This document shows, one piece after another, positions 11,087 through 22,389 of a DNA stretch of 64,000 nucleotides (position 1 is its first letter; each line of letters begins with the position of its first letter). This stretch comes from Tenebrio molitor (taxonomy: Eukaryota; Arthropoda; Insecta; Coleoptera; Tenebrionidae). The notes beneath the pieces were generated by a model. It was not told the DNA's origin and made no database searches. It saw only the letters and a program-made list of their open reading frames with translations. The position numbers and the translations under genes are program-made. The DNA is taken from contig NC_091047.1 in the NCBI RefSeq assembly GCF_963966145.1, forward strand, positions 10,106,001 through 10,170,000, given 5' to 3'.

Positions 11087-11581
11087 GATAATTTAATTCA
11101 TGTATAAAAAATCCCATAAGCCGCGATGCATTTGTCACTTTGACATCGGATAAAGTTAGCCCTAACTTTGCATCTGGATAAAATGTGCTTAAACTTCCAT
11201 GGCAAACTTTTTCGAACCTGATTATTGTTTGTTGTTATGATAACGAACCAACATTCTTAAACATTGACACAGCTTGTAATAAATTGACGTGCAAAATGGC
11301 GAATTCAATTTTTCATAATTACCTACCTATCATTATTCATTAAATTATCTCATCGAATTACGCTCGTAATTTTCGTCCAGGATAAAATTTCATTTTTTAA
11401 ACTCTAATTTGGTTTCTTTTTGGTAAATTGACTCCACAAACCACCAGATAAAAAAACTCGTCCTTCGGACTCGTTTTTTTATCGGGTGGTTTGTGTCGTC
11501 AATTTACCAAGCAACCAAATTATCGTAAAAAAATTCAATTTTATCCGGACAAAAAAAGACCTCTCGTGTAATTACAGTCGA
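11087..11581 (+). repeat. Duplicated 0.5 kb unit with long palindrome, copy 1
   Basis: Nearly identical to 11892-12393 in the same orientation. The 3' part (about 11377-11551) is a long inverted repeat with a UUCG-type tip around CTCGTCCTTCGGACTCG. The inner arms at 11422 and 11508 pair over about 42 nt with few mismatches. Confidence 0.85.
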
Positions 11582-11891
11582 TTAAAATTGCATTCTACTC
11601 CTGTCAGATTCTCAAATTGTTTTTAATAATTGTGTTTTTAATAACTGTATTATCCAAAAATAACACGACCTAATTTTTAATATCTGATAAATTTCCCAAA
11701 TTTCACTTAAACATTTTTACTTTAGAAAATTTTACTCGTTGATTTTAGCAAAGGTTAAATCCTCGAGCTAAAGCTCTCGGGCCTAACCAGAATAAAAATG
11801 CTCAAATTCAACTCGTAAAATTGTCAAAGCGAAGAGTTTTCGTAAAATTGTCAAAGCAAAGAGTTTTTGTAAAATTGAAAAATTTATCCGA

Positions 11892-12393
11892 TAATTTAAT
11901 TCATGTATAAAAAATCCCATAAGCCGCGATACATTTGTCACTTTGACATCGGATAAAGTTAGCCCTAACTTTGCATCTGGATAAAATGTGCTTAAACTTC
12001 CATGGCAAATTTTTTCGAACCTGATTATTGTTTGTTGTTATGATAACGAACAACGAACCAACAATCTTAAACATTGACACAGCTTGTAATAAATTGAAGT
12101 GCAAAATGGCCAATTTAATTTTTCATAATTACCTACCTATTATTATTCATTAAATTATCTCATCGAATTACGCTCGAGGTTTGTTTCGTCCAGGATAAAA
12201 TTTCATTTTTTAAACTCCAATTTGGTTTCTTTTTGGTAAATTGACTCCACAAACCATCAGATAAAAAAACTCGTCCTTCGGACTCGATTTTTTATCGGGT
12301 GGTTTGTGTCGTCAATTTACCAAGCAACCGAATTATCGTAAAAAAATTCAATTTTATCCGGACAAAAAAAACCTCTCGTGTAATTACAGTCGA
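11892..12393 (+). repeat. Duplicated 0.5 kb unit with long palindrome, copy 2
   Basis: Second copy of 11087-11581. Its palindrome can be followed further out, to about 12164-12395, because the AATTACGCTCGAGG left arm is better preserved and pairs with CCTCTCGTGTAATT on the right. Small indels separate the two copies. Confidence 0.85.
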
Positions 12394-12714
12394 TAAAAAA
12401 AAATAGGTCTTATTATTTTACCTTCGAAAAAATATTTCAGAACTATACAAAAAAAATTGTTAAGTGATTGTTAATAATGCCAGGAGTGCAAGATTTTATA
12501 TATCAAGTTATCACTGAATAACGTATTACTGGTTGCATTTAAATTTCGTTAGGGTCGGAGAGTTACCAATGTGAGTCAGTTTGTATTATATACAGGTGTC
12601 CCAGAGTTGCGAAAAAGCTCCATAACTTGTTTGTTATTAAAGATATCAACTTTTTCTTTATTCTAGATGATAGCTACGCTTCTACTGCATATTCGGAAAA
12701 TATTGCGGTATATA

Positions 12715-13325
12715 TACAGAGTGTCCCAATATTATAAAAACACTTAAGTTATGTTTTTTTAAATGGAAACTACCCAGTTTGATTTTATTTTTGAACTCTA
12801 TGCTAAATTATGAATCAAATTAGGTCGTTTTTACTTACCTGCCATCGTTTTTGATCAGTGGCGCTTTTTTTACCAGAATTTCGAATTGCAGGGGTCCCTT
12901 CGAAAATTCGTACCTTCCAAATCGTTGCACACAAATTAAAATTATGGACGCTGTTTGATTTCTGAATGTTTGCTGCATCTGCTGAGTGTTTACTCAACAA
13001 CCTGCTTAGTCGCATATGCCTACTGCGATATTTTAAACATAACGAACTAAAAATGTCAAAAACTCATTTTTTTCAAATGGCACCCCGTATTTATTATTGC
13101 ACTTGTGGAAAGCTTTTTTGACAAGCTTTTGAACAATATAAGGTTTGTATAGTCGAATCTGAAAATCTAGGGTGCTATCCTAAAGTCGCTAAATTTGGTG
13201 CAATTTTTCCGTTAAAAAGACAATACAAAAATCTAGTAGGCCTAACAAAAGATAATCACACAATATGGTCACTCCATAAAGATGAATCAACCAACAAAAC
13301 GGATTCAAATCCATGGATGACTCGA
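12715..13325 (+). mobile_element. Dispersed element, also at 59.8-60.7 kb
   Basis: Starts CAGAGTGTCCCAATATT after TA, as in many Tc1/mariner-like ends. The whole segment recurs in reverse orientation at about 60150-60716, including the GGCGCTTTTTTTACCAGAA and AGGCCTAACAAAA blocks, and part recurs again at 59806-60110. No transposase frame. Confidence 0.75.
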
Positions 13326-13859
13326 TTACAAATTAATTTGATCGCGCTTTACAAAGTAGCCATCGTGCTTCCTAATTAAATCAGCAACAGGAAATGATTT
13401 CCTTAAATTTATAACAATACATCGCTGAAAATTGATTAATAAATGTAGTAAAGGGGCGAATTTAACAAACGCCGTGACCAAAGGAGTTTAGGCTTAGCAT
13501 CAATAGGATCAATAGGATATTAACGGCCGTATCTCAAAAGCTATTATTGATCCTACAGAAATTTTTATAGAAAATATTTTATTCAAACTTTAATAAACCA
13601 CAAAATTGATCTGTACAGTTTTTACGATAAGAACAATTCTAAACGTGTAGTTATCAAAAACCCACTTTTCTGCACCTTCTCGCCTGTATAAAATCAAAAT
13701 TGGTAATTATTTCCTACAAAAAAATGTATAGTAGATAAACGTTGTCAATTTATACTAAAAAATACGCGAGTATCAGATTCAAATACACGTAAATGTGATG
13801 AAGTTTGACATTATGTGTTGATTGTAGATGAAATATCTATATAAATATATTATCTTCCA
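13326..13859. other. Spacer, no gene seen
   Basis: AT-rich. It ends at the 3' tail of the LINE. No supported feature. Confidence 0.4.
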
Positions 13860-13863
13860 ATTA

Positions 13864-13885
13864 ATATATATATATATATATATAA
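13864..13885. repeat. TA microsatellite at the LINE 3' end
   Basis: A run of about eleven TA units, located about 75 bp beyond the ORF2 stop on the minus strand. RTE-like LINEs typically end in short tandem repeats rather than poly(A), so this is probably the 3' tail of the element. Confidence 0.6.
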
Positions 13886-13959
13886 TCAATACCCCTTTTA
13901 CCATTTGGTGTAGGGGTTCATTATTAATTTTACTTGTTTTATAAGTTATCTTAAATTAT

Positions 13960-16900
13960 TTAACTGTGGACAAATCCGGACCAGCTTCTTTTGTCTTGCG
14001 CTAGCTTTCGCGCTTCTCTCCAATTTAAACCTCGTCTTTCCATAACTTTGGCAACTGTTCCGTTCCAAGACTCGGGGGGCCTTCCTCTTCCTCTTTTGGT
14101 GTTTATTCTTGCGTCCCATATTCTTCTGACTTGCCTTGTATCTGCCATTCTGATTAGGTGTCCATACCATTTCAATTGATTTTTCTCTATTGTTGTTGTT
14201 ATCGGTTCTATTCCTAGTTCTTCTCTTATGTCATCATTCCGTTTATGGTCTCTTTTTGTTATTCCTAGTGCTCTCCTGTGGTATTTCATTTCGATTGTTT
14301 GCATTCTGTTTTTTTGTCTCTTTGTTATTACCCACGATTCACTTCCAAATGTCAATACTGGACGAAATATTGTTTGGTACACAGTCATTTTGGTCTTTCT
14401 GCTGATTTCTTTTTTTCCTATGAAAGTTTTGCCTAGTGAATGGTATAGTTTTGTCGCCGCCGATATCCTCTGGTTTATTTCTGTATCTTGTTTCCCCTTG
14501 TTGTTTATTGTGACTCCCAAATACTTGAATTCATTGACTTGTTCGATTTTTGTATCTTCAATTTCAATGTCTACAGTTTTCTCGTCTTTTGTTATTACCA
14601 TTATTTTTGTCTTTGCGATGTTTATTTTCATCTGTTGTTCTTTCAATACTTTGTTCCATGTGTTGAGATTTTCTTGAAGTTCTTTCTCGGTAGAACCAAA
14701 CACAACAAGATCGTCGGCAAAAGCACATTCAGAGATTTTAACTGTTGCTAATTTGTAGTGTCCGATTTTAACTTGCTTCACTTTTTCTTTGGTCTTTTTG
14801 ATTATTTCGTCCATCATTATTATGAATAGTAGCGGGCTCAGCACTCCTCCTTGTCTAAGTCCATCTATGGTTATGAATTCCTTCGATCTGTTGTTTTTAC
14901 TCCTGACATAGTTACGGCTATTTTGATACAAACTTTTTGTAGCTGTTATAAGTTGGGGGTCTATTCCTTTTTTTCCTAAGCATTCCCATACTTTTCCCCT
15001 CGGTATCCTGTCGAACGCCTTTTCTAAATCTATGAAGCCTAGATATAATTCTGAGTTCTTCTGAAGTGATTTGTATATGCTCTCTTTGATTGTGAAGACA
15101 TGGTCTTGGATACTGTGGCCTTTCCTAAAACCGCTTTGTGAATCTGTCATTTGTTCTTCTATTTCTCTTCTAAGTCTTTTTTCAAGTATCCTTTCGTACG
15201 TCTTTGCTACTACACTCAAAAGTGTGATACCTCTGTAGTTGTTGCAGTCTAATCTGTCCCCCTTTTTATATATTGGTATCAGTACTCCTATTTCCCAGTC
15301 GTGTGGGATTTTGCCTTCAGCCCATGCTTTCCTGAATATCTCCAGTAATATTTGGGTGCCGTTTCCTCCTAAATGTTTTATCATTTCTGGGGTGATTCCA
15401 TCATGTCCTGCTGCTTTTCCGTTTTTTATACTTTTTATGGCTTCTTGTACTTCTGTTAATGTGATCTCGTTGTCGCTATTTCTCTCGTTATTTATTTCTG
15501 CTTTGTTCTTCCTCCCTTCTTTTACTGTTTTTTCTGTTGATTCTCTGTTTGTCTTTGTAGGGTTTAGTAGTTCTTCGAAGTGTTCCTTCCATCGTTCCAT
15601 AATCTTATGCTCTTCTGTTAGTACTTCTCCTTCTTTGTTTTTAATGCTATTGATTATTATAGGCTGTTCTTGTTTCGCCGTTTTCAGATTTTTTAGTACA
15701 CGGTAAAAAAGTTTCTGGTTTTCATTTTTATTATTTTCCATTTTTCTTCCAAAATCTTCCCAGGATTTCTTTTTGGCTTCTATGACTAATTTTTTCACCA
15801 CTTCTCGTTGTCTTTTGTAACTCATATAGGACTCTCTTGTTCTTGAGTTTAAATATATTTCCCATTTGGTTTTCTTCTTCTTGATTTGTTTCTTGATTTC
15901 TTCATTCCACCAAGCTGTTTGTTTTTTATTTTTATTTATTACTACGGTTCCGCATACTTTTCTGGCTCCTTCTTGTAGTATTGTTTTGAATGTTTGCCAT
16001 GCTTCTTCTATGCCCATTTGTTCTTGTTTTTCTTTTGTCTGCTCGATTTTTTCTTCTACATATTCTTTGTATTTTTCAGCTTGCTCTTTTTCTTGTAGCT
16101 TATACGTTTTTGTAGCTTCATGGCATGGTTTCGATTTATTCCTTGCTCTTTTTTCTGTATCTTGTTTCGTTCCGTCTGCTATTTTCGCTACTAACATGTA
16201 ATGGTCGCTATAGATTTCAGGTCCTCTTTGGACCTTAGCGTCTTTTATCATTGTTCTTTTGTTCCTTTCTACTATTATATAATCTATAATTGATTTTTCT
16301 GATCTGCTTTGTACTTCTCTTGTTATTTTATTTATTTCTTTGTGTGTATAAAAGGTGTTTGCTATGATTAAATCGTTTTCTATGCAATGTTCTATTAATC
16401 TCCGTCCATTTCCATTTCTTATATTTTCTCCATGTTTTCCTATTACTTCCATTGTGGTATTATCCTTTTTTCCAACTCTTCCGTTTAGGTCCCCTATGAC
16501 GAATACTGTTCCATTACTTTTTTCCACAGCTAAATTCATTTCTTCCCAGAATTTATCTTTTTCTTCTGTTTTTTCGTCTTCGTTTGGCCCATACGTTATT
16601 ATTATTGTTATTGGGTTTTCTCCATTCTTCGCCTCAACTTTTATTATTCTCTCTGATATGTATGTCCATCCTACTATTTTCTTTCTCCATTTCTCGTTTA
16701 TCAGGCAACCCACTCCCGCTTTTGCTCTTTCATTTGTCGGTACTCCGCTGTAAATTAGGTAATATCCGTTTCCTACTTCTATTGATCCTTGTCCTTTTTT
16801 CTTTGTTTCCGTGATTCCCAGAATGTCTACTTTTATTTTTTGGCATTCTTCTATTAGTTCGTTCTCCTTTCCACTTAGTCCTCTTATGTTCCATGTTGCT

Positions 16901-17070
16901 AATTTCCAATAATTCCTTGAGTTTTCCTTATTTCGTGTTCCTTTTCCGTGCCGTGTCTTTTCCATTTTCTGATTTCCGTGTATATGTTTATCTAGTTTTT
17001 TGAATCTTGAGGTCTCTTGACTTGTTCTTTTTGTTCTTCCAGTCGGTATGTCTTGCTGTTCCATGTCCAT
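13960..17070 (-). CDS. LINE ORF2: APE endonuclease and reverse transcriptase
   Basis: Uninterrupted frame of 1036 residues. The N-terminal APE-type endonuclease has N61 in TWNIRG, E88 in GITETK, D194 and N196 in GDLNGRVG, and S288-D289-H290. The reverse transcriptase domain (about 540-860) has IDLEKAFD with D681, the GLRQGGVLSPLLF block and FADD with D786-D787. The C-terminus has a WYGHL motif followed by a basic GRGRPP stretch. Sequence style and the tandem-repeat tail suggest an RTE-like or neighbouring clade, of the type often annotated as craniofacial development protein 2-like; clade assignment is an inference. It would nick target DNA and prime cDNA synthesis. It overlaps ORF1 by 79 nt in another frame. 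All motifs being intact implies recent activity. Confidence 0.92.
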   Translation of the reverse strand: MDMEQQDIPTGRTKRTSQETSRFKKLDKHIHGNQKMEKTRHGKGTRNKENSRNYWKLATWNIRGLSGKENELIEECQKIKVDILGITETKKKGQGSIEVGNGYYLIYSGVPTNERAKAGVGCLINEKWRKKIVGWTYISERIIKVEAKNGENPITIIITYGPNEDEKTEEKDKFWEEMNLAVEKSNGTVFVIGDLNGRVGKKDNTTMEVIGKHGENIRNGNGRRLIEHCIENDLIIANTFYTHKEINKITREVQSRSEKSIIDYIIVERNKRTMIKDAKVQRGPEIYSDHYMLVAKIADGTKQDTEKRARNKSKPCHEATKTYKLQEKEQAEKYKEYVEEKIEQTKEKQEQMGIEEAWQTFKTILQEGARKVCGTVVINKNKKQTAWWNEEIKKQIKKKKTKWEIYLNSRTRESYMSYKRQREVVKKLVIEAKKKSWEDFGRKMENNKNENQKLFYRVLKNLKTAKQEQPIIINSIKNKEGEVLTEEHKIMERWKEHFEELLNPTKTNRESTEKTVKEGRKNKAEINNERNSDNEITLTEVQEAIKSIKNGKAAGHDGITPEMIKHLGGNGTQILLEIFRKAWAEGKIPHDWEIGVLIPIYKKGDRLDCNNYRGITLLSVVAKTYERILEKRLRREIEEQMTDSQSGFRKGHSIQDHVFTIKESIYKSLQKNSELYLGFIDLEKAFDRIPRGKVWECLGKKGIDPQLITATKSLYQNSRNYVRSKNNRSKEFITIDGLRQGGVLSPLLFIIMMDEIIKKTKEKVKQVKIGHYKLATVKISECAFADDLVVFGSTEKELQENLNTWNKVLKEQQMKINIAKTKIMVITKDEKTVDIEIEDTKIEQVNEFKYLGVTINNKGKQDTEINQRISAATKLYHSLGKTFIGKKEISRKTKMTVYQTIFRPVLTFGSESWVITKRQKNRMQTIEMKYHRRALGITKRDHKRNDDIREELGIEPITTTIEKNQLKWYGHLIRMADTRQVRRIWDARINTKRGRGRPPESWNGTVAKVMERRGLNWREARKLAQDKRSWSGFVHS

Positions 17071-17774
17071 ATTTTTTCGTTTATTGTTAGTTTCTTGTAG
17101 CCGATTCTTACTTTATTGCCTTTTTCTTTTTCTGCATTTGCCTCTTCCCGTATCCATTCTTGTATATCTCGTTCTTTTTTGGTGAGGTCATTTGTTATAA
17201 AGATCTTTTTATTCTCGTTTTCCCTTAAGCATGATTTTTTCTTCATTATTTCTATCTTTTTCTCATATTTACTGACTTGTCCCACGTACATTTCCTTATT
17301 GATTTTGTATACACTTTCAATCTCGACGTCTATCCCCAGGTTATTTTTGATCCACTCTTCTAGTTTTTTCTCCAACGTTTCATTTTTTTCTTTCGTCAAT
17401 TCCATTCCATAAATTACTATGTTGTTCTTTTTCTGGTGTCTTTCCATTTGTTCTAGTTTATCTTCCATGTATTGCATTTTGGTCTTCATTTCATTGTTTT
17501 CTCTCTTTATCTCTTTGTTTTCTTCAGCGAGCTTGTCTAGTATCTCATGATATTTGTGGTTTTCTTTTCGGATCTCCTTCACTTCTTCCATGAGTTTTTG
17601 CATCATGTTTTTCAGGTCTTCCATTTCAGTGTCGCTTCTCTTTTTCTTCGGCGGTGTTCTGACTGTCTTCTTGCTTTTCTTCTTTATTTCGTTGTTCTCT
17701 TCTTCCTCTCTTTGTCTTTTCCGGCTATCGTCTGTTGAGTACCCTTCGACGTCACTCTCTTCTTGTTTTTTCAT
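16992..17774 (-). CDS. LINE ORF1: coiled-coil nucleic-acid-binding protein
   Basis: Frame of 260 residues immediately upstream of ORF2. The N-terminus is basic (KRQREEEENNEIKKKSKKT region), followed by a long coiled coil (about 55-115). The C-terminal half contains NNIVIYGM and IFITNDLTKKE strands reminiscent of the RRM-like domain of L1-type ORF1 proteins. Such proteins coat the element RNA. The stop falls inside ORF2, so ORF2 may be reached by reinitiation or frameshifting. Start chosen at the first ATG of the frame. Confidence 0.85.
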   Translation of the reverse strand: MKKQEESDVEGYSTDDSRKRQREEEENNEIKKKSKKTVRTPPKKKRSDTEMEDLKNMMQKLMEEVKEIRKENHKYHEILDKLAEENKEIKRENNEMKTKMQYMEDKLEQMERHQKKNNIVIYGMELTKEKNETLEKKLEEWIKNNLGIDVEIESVYKINKEMYVGQVSKYEKKIEIMKKKSCLRENENKKIFITNDLTKKERDIQEWIREEANAEKEKGNKVRIGYKKLTINEKIWTWNSKTYRLEEQKEQVKRPQDSKN

Positions 17775-18120
17775 TTGGTTTTATGCAGCACCTTCTAACG
17801 TTTTCTTGCTATATGTGTTGCCTATGTCAGAGCGGTAAAGGGTTTTCTTCCAATTTTTTTTTTTTTTTTTCTTCGCACGAGAAAAAGCTTATCTACTTTT
17901 TTGTTTCTTGCCGGTCACTTTACGATACGGTTCTGCTACCGATTTATACAGTAAACTTTACGTTCATTCGTTTGGTTCTTTTCTTCTTCCTCTAGTCCTT
18001 CCACTAACACTATCGTCTTTTACTACTTTCACTGTCACCACTGAGTTTTGGTTTTTATTTCTGCTCGCAACAGCCAAATTTTTGGTTTGATTGCGGAGCG
18101 AAAATCACCGTGTTTACTCG
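17775..18120 (-). other. Probable 5' UTR of the LINE
   Basis: Pyrimidine-rich on the plus strand, with a T-run at about 17854-17870. No target-site duplication could be fixed, so the outer limit is a guess from the change in composition near 18100. Confidence 0.35.
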
Positions 18121-18300
18121 ACTCGACTCGATTTGTGTAGTGTCAATTAATAACCACGTGTAAATTGTCAGTTTGTATTGTTTGTTCCAACTTTTCATTC
18201 TATCTAAGTTGAACTACGACCAGTTCAGTGTTGCCAGATGCACGTTATGACATTTCCCTCTCTCTAATACGAAAATACCCGAAAATACCCGATGTAGTTT

Positions 18301-18438
18301 TTTCCAACAAAATTTGTCATTTAAGACATGAATAGCTTTTGCAACGAAAATTACACGAGTCGACGAAGAAGCCGAGTGTAATTTTCCAAAAGCAAAATCT
18401 ACGAATGTCTTAAATAACAAATTTTGCAGAAAAAAATA
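18301..18438. repeat. Palindromic element
   Basis: The left block AAAATTTGTCATTTAAGACA pairs with TGTCTTAAATAACAAATTTT on the right. Inner blocks GAAAATTACACGAGTC and GCCGAGTGTAATTTTCC also pair. The arms are about 55 bp around a short GACGAAGAA centre. Confidence 0.75.
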
Positions 18439-21400
18439 GACCACGAATTAATTGTATTCGACTTGACAATCCAACTCGAAAATTTTGAACTAATTAAATT
18501 GCGGGGTTTTTTAAATCTGGACCAATCAAATTGATTTTATAGTGAAAAAACACTCTACTGCAGTAGGAGTTTTTCAGCGAAAAAATTTATATCAAAATGA
18601 AATGTCAAATTTAATTAAATTATTATGAAATCGATACACACGTATAACAAACAAGGCCCTAAATACATATATGATTAGTATTACATTCAACGTTATTCTT
18701 TACTATAATAATTGCTGGTACAAATGTTGCGTATATGCGTCAACTCGATAAATAATTTCTCGATGTGTTGTCACTGTTAAAATTACAAATCAAATATTTT
18801 TCATGATCTCCTGTGGTGCAGTTTTACCGGAATTCGGCGAATAAAACTGTAGACGTAGAGCCGCCTCTATAAATTGCATCATAAATAACTCGAACTCCAC
18901 TATTGTCGTATTAGGTTGTCCTGGTCCGGGCCCGGGTAGTCGGTTTAGGAACTAGTTAGTAGTTAGCCAGATGCTGAGACCGAGATGGTGAGATGCTACA
19001 ACGTGTCCTTGACCATCATAAAAAAACCGTTCCGCATTTATTTCCGCCCGTCCCCATCTAAATGATCTAAGTTTTTCGCTTCGAAAGCGAAAAGCCCCTG
19101 TTTTACCCTAAAAATTAAAAAACCCTCACTAATACCCCCATTCATTGAAAATGCCCCCGTCTTCGGGTAAAAACCCCCAAATTGGCAACATTGGACCAGT
19201 TTTTGTTTTATGTTTTCTCCTTTCCAGCTTCAACGATGACCAATTGAAAACCGTATAAAATGCGTGGGCATGAAATTTACCGTTCTTTCTTGTCAAATAT
19301 TAGCAGTGGACCATTCGCGTCATCTGCGCATGATGGTGAAAGGAGGGAGATGCAACCCTTAGTTGAGTAAGGGAAGGGCAGAAAAAATGCATAAATTCCT
19401 AACGCACAAGGAAGGTCGCAGTTCTTCCCTAACAGTGAGTGTGTGGTGCTAAACAGTGGTGCTAAAGAATGTAAGTTAAAAAAAACATCATTTTTTTTTT
19501 AATAAAACAAATTGTACAAAACATATTCTGAAAATGATTCCTGTATACTGTATTATTCTTGCTGTAAATTTTTGCGTTTTGCAAATATTTGCAAAAATCA
19601 GTTTTAAAAATAGCTCACCGACGTAAGTTTGGAATTGACAAAATTGTATAAAAAACTTGAAATTGTGTTTTTCGGAAATTTGATTTCAAGGTCATGTAAG
19701 CAAGTCCTTGCAATAGGCACATGTATTGGGATATAACGATCCACTTTTGCTTCCACCAAAGTGCTAGTCCCGTTATAGAATCTAGCAGCACCTTTGATCC
19801 TGACCTACGCAAACAATTTCATCTGTGGGTAGGGTGTAAAGGAGACCAGTGGTCCCAAATGCATCGATATTTAGCTTTTATTTTGGCATAACCATTACTT
19901 TGAAAAATTGACATTTCAATTGTAACTTAATGATCAAAAAGTGAGTTTGTGATTAAAAGCTAAAATTATTTAATGAGGCAATAAATAATCTAGCCGTGTA
20001 TAACAAGTTTGGTGTACGAAATAGTGATTCTAATTTATACAGGGTCAAAAACTGAATGTAAAATTTATGGTTGCCGCTCCATATAAAAAATGATGAATAA
20101 GTGAACACATACTGTTCACACATAGGAGTTAAATCGGTTGCAAAACAACTCAATATTCTTAGATTCAATCGTTAATTTAGAAAGAAATAAATAGAATTCT
20201 CTTCATCGGACTTTTCACCTAAAAAATGACACTGACAGTAACAAAAATTGACAGTTCACAGTGAGGCAGCAAAAATTTCATAACATGGGCATGGCTTGCT
20301 TCGACTACAATAATTTAAAATGACTGTGTATTCTCCCATCACTATGTGTAATGTTCAGATGTTACTTCAGATTTCAAAAACATCTTCATCCGACAGAGTC
20401 AATAGGCATCATTAAAATCAGAAAAAAATTCTCTACCAGAATAAAAATAAATAAATATTTGTTTCTATTTAAAAGAACAAAGTGACACTTATCTGACATA
20501 ACAGTTAATGTTGAAAAAAAATTAAGCCGTTCTGTAGTGTTTTTTAATCATTGTATTGCGTCTTTTGTTTATTAAAATCGGATAATAAATAACGGAACTA
20601 CGGTTTGCGGCGTTTTTTAGGAAACAGCCTGTATCTTGTAATAAGTGTGTAATATCAAACATGAAATAAATAGGTATCACATAAGAATTGATATTGCACT
20701 TCCCCATATGCACAGCAATGCTAATAACGTCAGCTCAAGTTTAAAAAGAAATATTTGATGGTAACGTCCGCTTTGATTGTCACCATATCTTATCAGTTGT
20801 TAAACTTTTTTGCCTTATTGGACGATTGCTGATTTTTGCACCAACAAGAACTGTGAGCTAGTGGTTAGTGGATTGTCTTGAAATCAGTGTCTGAATTAAT
20901 TAACGTAAGAGGGATAATTATCACTATTCTTGTCACATTATTGTCATTTTACCCTTTATTAAATTAAGGTATGAAAGAGTAAACCTCTTATTCACCACTC
21001 AATTCTTTGATAATTCGATAATGAAACTTTTTTTCTTGGATTCAGATTCACTTTGAGTTTGTTTTCAAATATACTTTTCTATTTGCAACTGCGAATTGAA
21101 ACATTCAAAATTTGAAAACTCAGTGTGTTAATTTCTCTTGATACGATGCGGTAGGAAACTGGAATTAATTAAATAATCTCGAAGGCTGCTAACATTTTTA
21201 GTTTAGTTGTTCATTAAGAGTTCTCTGAAACGAACCGTCCGTCGCTGATAAGATCTGAAACCTGAAGCAGGGCCCTAATTTTTTTCTCGAATGTTGGCAA
21301 TTGCCAAGAAATTGTGCCCAGAGGTACACTTGTCCTAAAAGATTTCTGAAATTCAATAGGATCAACCATGAAAGTGCTGTATTGTATCTCTCTAAAAAAA

Positions 21401-22131
21401 ACTGGTTTTGGCATCCCCACATCTGGTGACCATCGGCGTTTTGCAGCGTATTGTTATACTCGCATTAGTTGAGCATCTAAAAGATGAAAAACATTTGGCT
21501 ATGATTTTGTACTTTTTCTACCTGCTAAGGGTCGGTTGGGGTTGCATGTTTATTCAAGGTTGTTGGTGGATATAGCAGATTTTCTTTCGGCAAAAATGCA
21601 TAAATACCTAAACAATATTTATAGGGTGGAAGGGTGAAGGTTACTGCTCCCTAATATAAAACATAAACATTGCCTTTGTTATGCAAATATTTCAGTGAGT
21701 AAGTTCGCTTTAATTTGGATTTAATTTATGATTATAATTCCACAGAATTTTATGTCAAATCAATTCAAAATATCTATTACAAAAACACAAATATCGCCTT
21801 TGTTTGATACAAAATCTGTCCAAAATATATAAATTTTATTATTAGATACATATTAGGAATTACATAATACTATTTTAACAAATGCCTTAAATGCACAAGT
21901 GTATCACACAAGTTTTATTCTTTGCGAACGTTCGAATATTGAACAATTTTCCTTGAATAATTAATCCTATAAAACAACAAACAAACCATCTCAGGAATTA
22001 GGTACTGTATTTAAGATTGTCTTTATTCATCGCTTAAGAAACGCTCTTTATTATTGATCGATTTGATTAAATATGTTATGAATTTCTCTTCATACTAGTA
22101 CAGAAAGAATAGTTATTTATGAACCAAATGC
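18439..22131. other. Gene-poor spacer with promoter-like block
   Basis: No coding sequence recognised. About 19310-19830 contains matches to 61277-61940 in the same order: a TCCATTCGC/ATCTGCGCAT motif, a TATA-like ATAAA box, and a TAGTCCCGTTATAGAATCTAG block. Around 21370-21620 further short blocks resemble 62700-62870. The short open frames here look random. Confidence 0.45.
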
Positions 22132-22389
22132 GAAAATAGTAGTTTATTTAATGAGTTCGTGTGTAAGCGTTTTAAAGGTCCACGAGTGCCAAAAAGGGCC
22201 CAATTTACACACGAACGAGTTGAATACAACGTTTTTTTGTTCGACGAGCCCCTTAAAGGCTCCAAATCACTTAAAATCATTAAAATTAGCTTGACGTTTC
22301 GTTGTGACAAGTTGTGACGTTTATCAAAATCCGTTCGCACAGGAGAAAATTCTCAAATTCTGACAGTGTCGAACAAAAAAGATATTTTT
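22132..22389 (-). repeat. Dispersed repeat with hairpin, copy B
   Basis: Inverted copy of 718-1005. Shared blocks include GTTCGACACTGTC/GACAGTGTCGAAC, AGCTTGACGTTTCGTT and the pair flanking GGGCC. Its internal hairpin is less perfect than in copy A. Confidence 0.7.

Larger units (their letters stand above)
9909..12583. mobile_element. Composite element bounded by about 80-bp inverted repeats
   Basis: The left end CAGCCTGATTCACGTAAC and the sequence to about 9990 match in inverted orientation to about 12495-12583. Shared blocks include CCGACTCTAAC/CCGACCCTAAC, AAATTTAAATGCA and CCAGTAATACG. TA lies at both borders (9907-9908, 12584-12585). The interior holds a Crypton-like relic, a palindrome and a duplicated 0.5 kb segment, so other elements have inserted inside. 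No intact transposase. Confidence 0.65.

Noticed and set aside
14190..17838. Many plus-strand open frames across the LINE
   Set aside because: They are antisense to ORF1 and ORF2, are rich in S/F/L as expected for the complement of A-rich coding sequence, and match no family.
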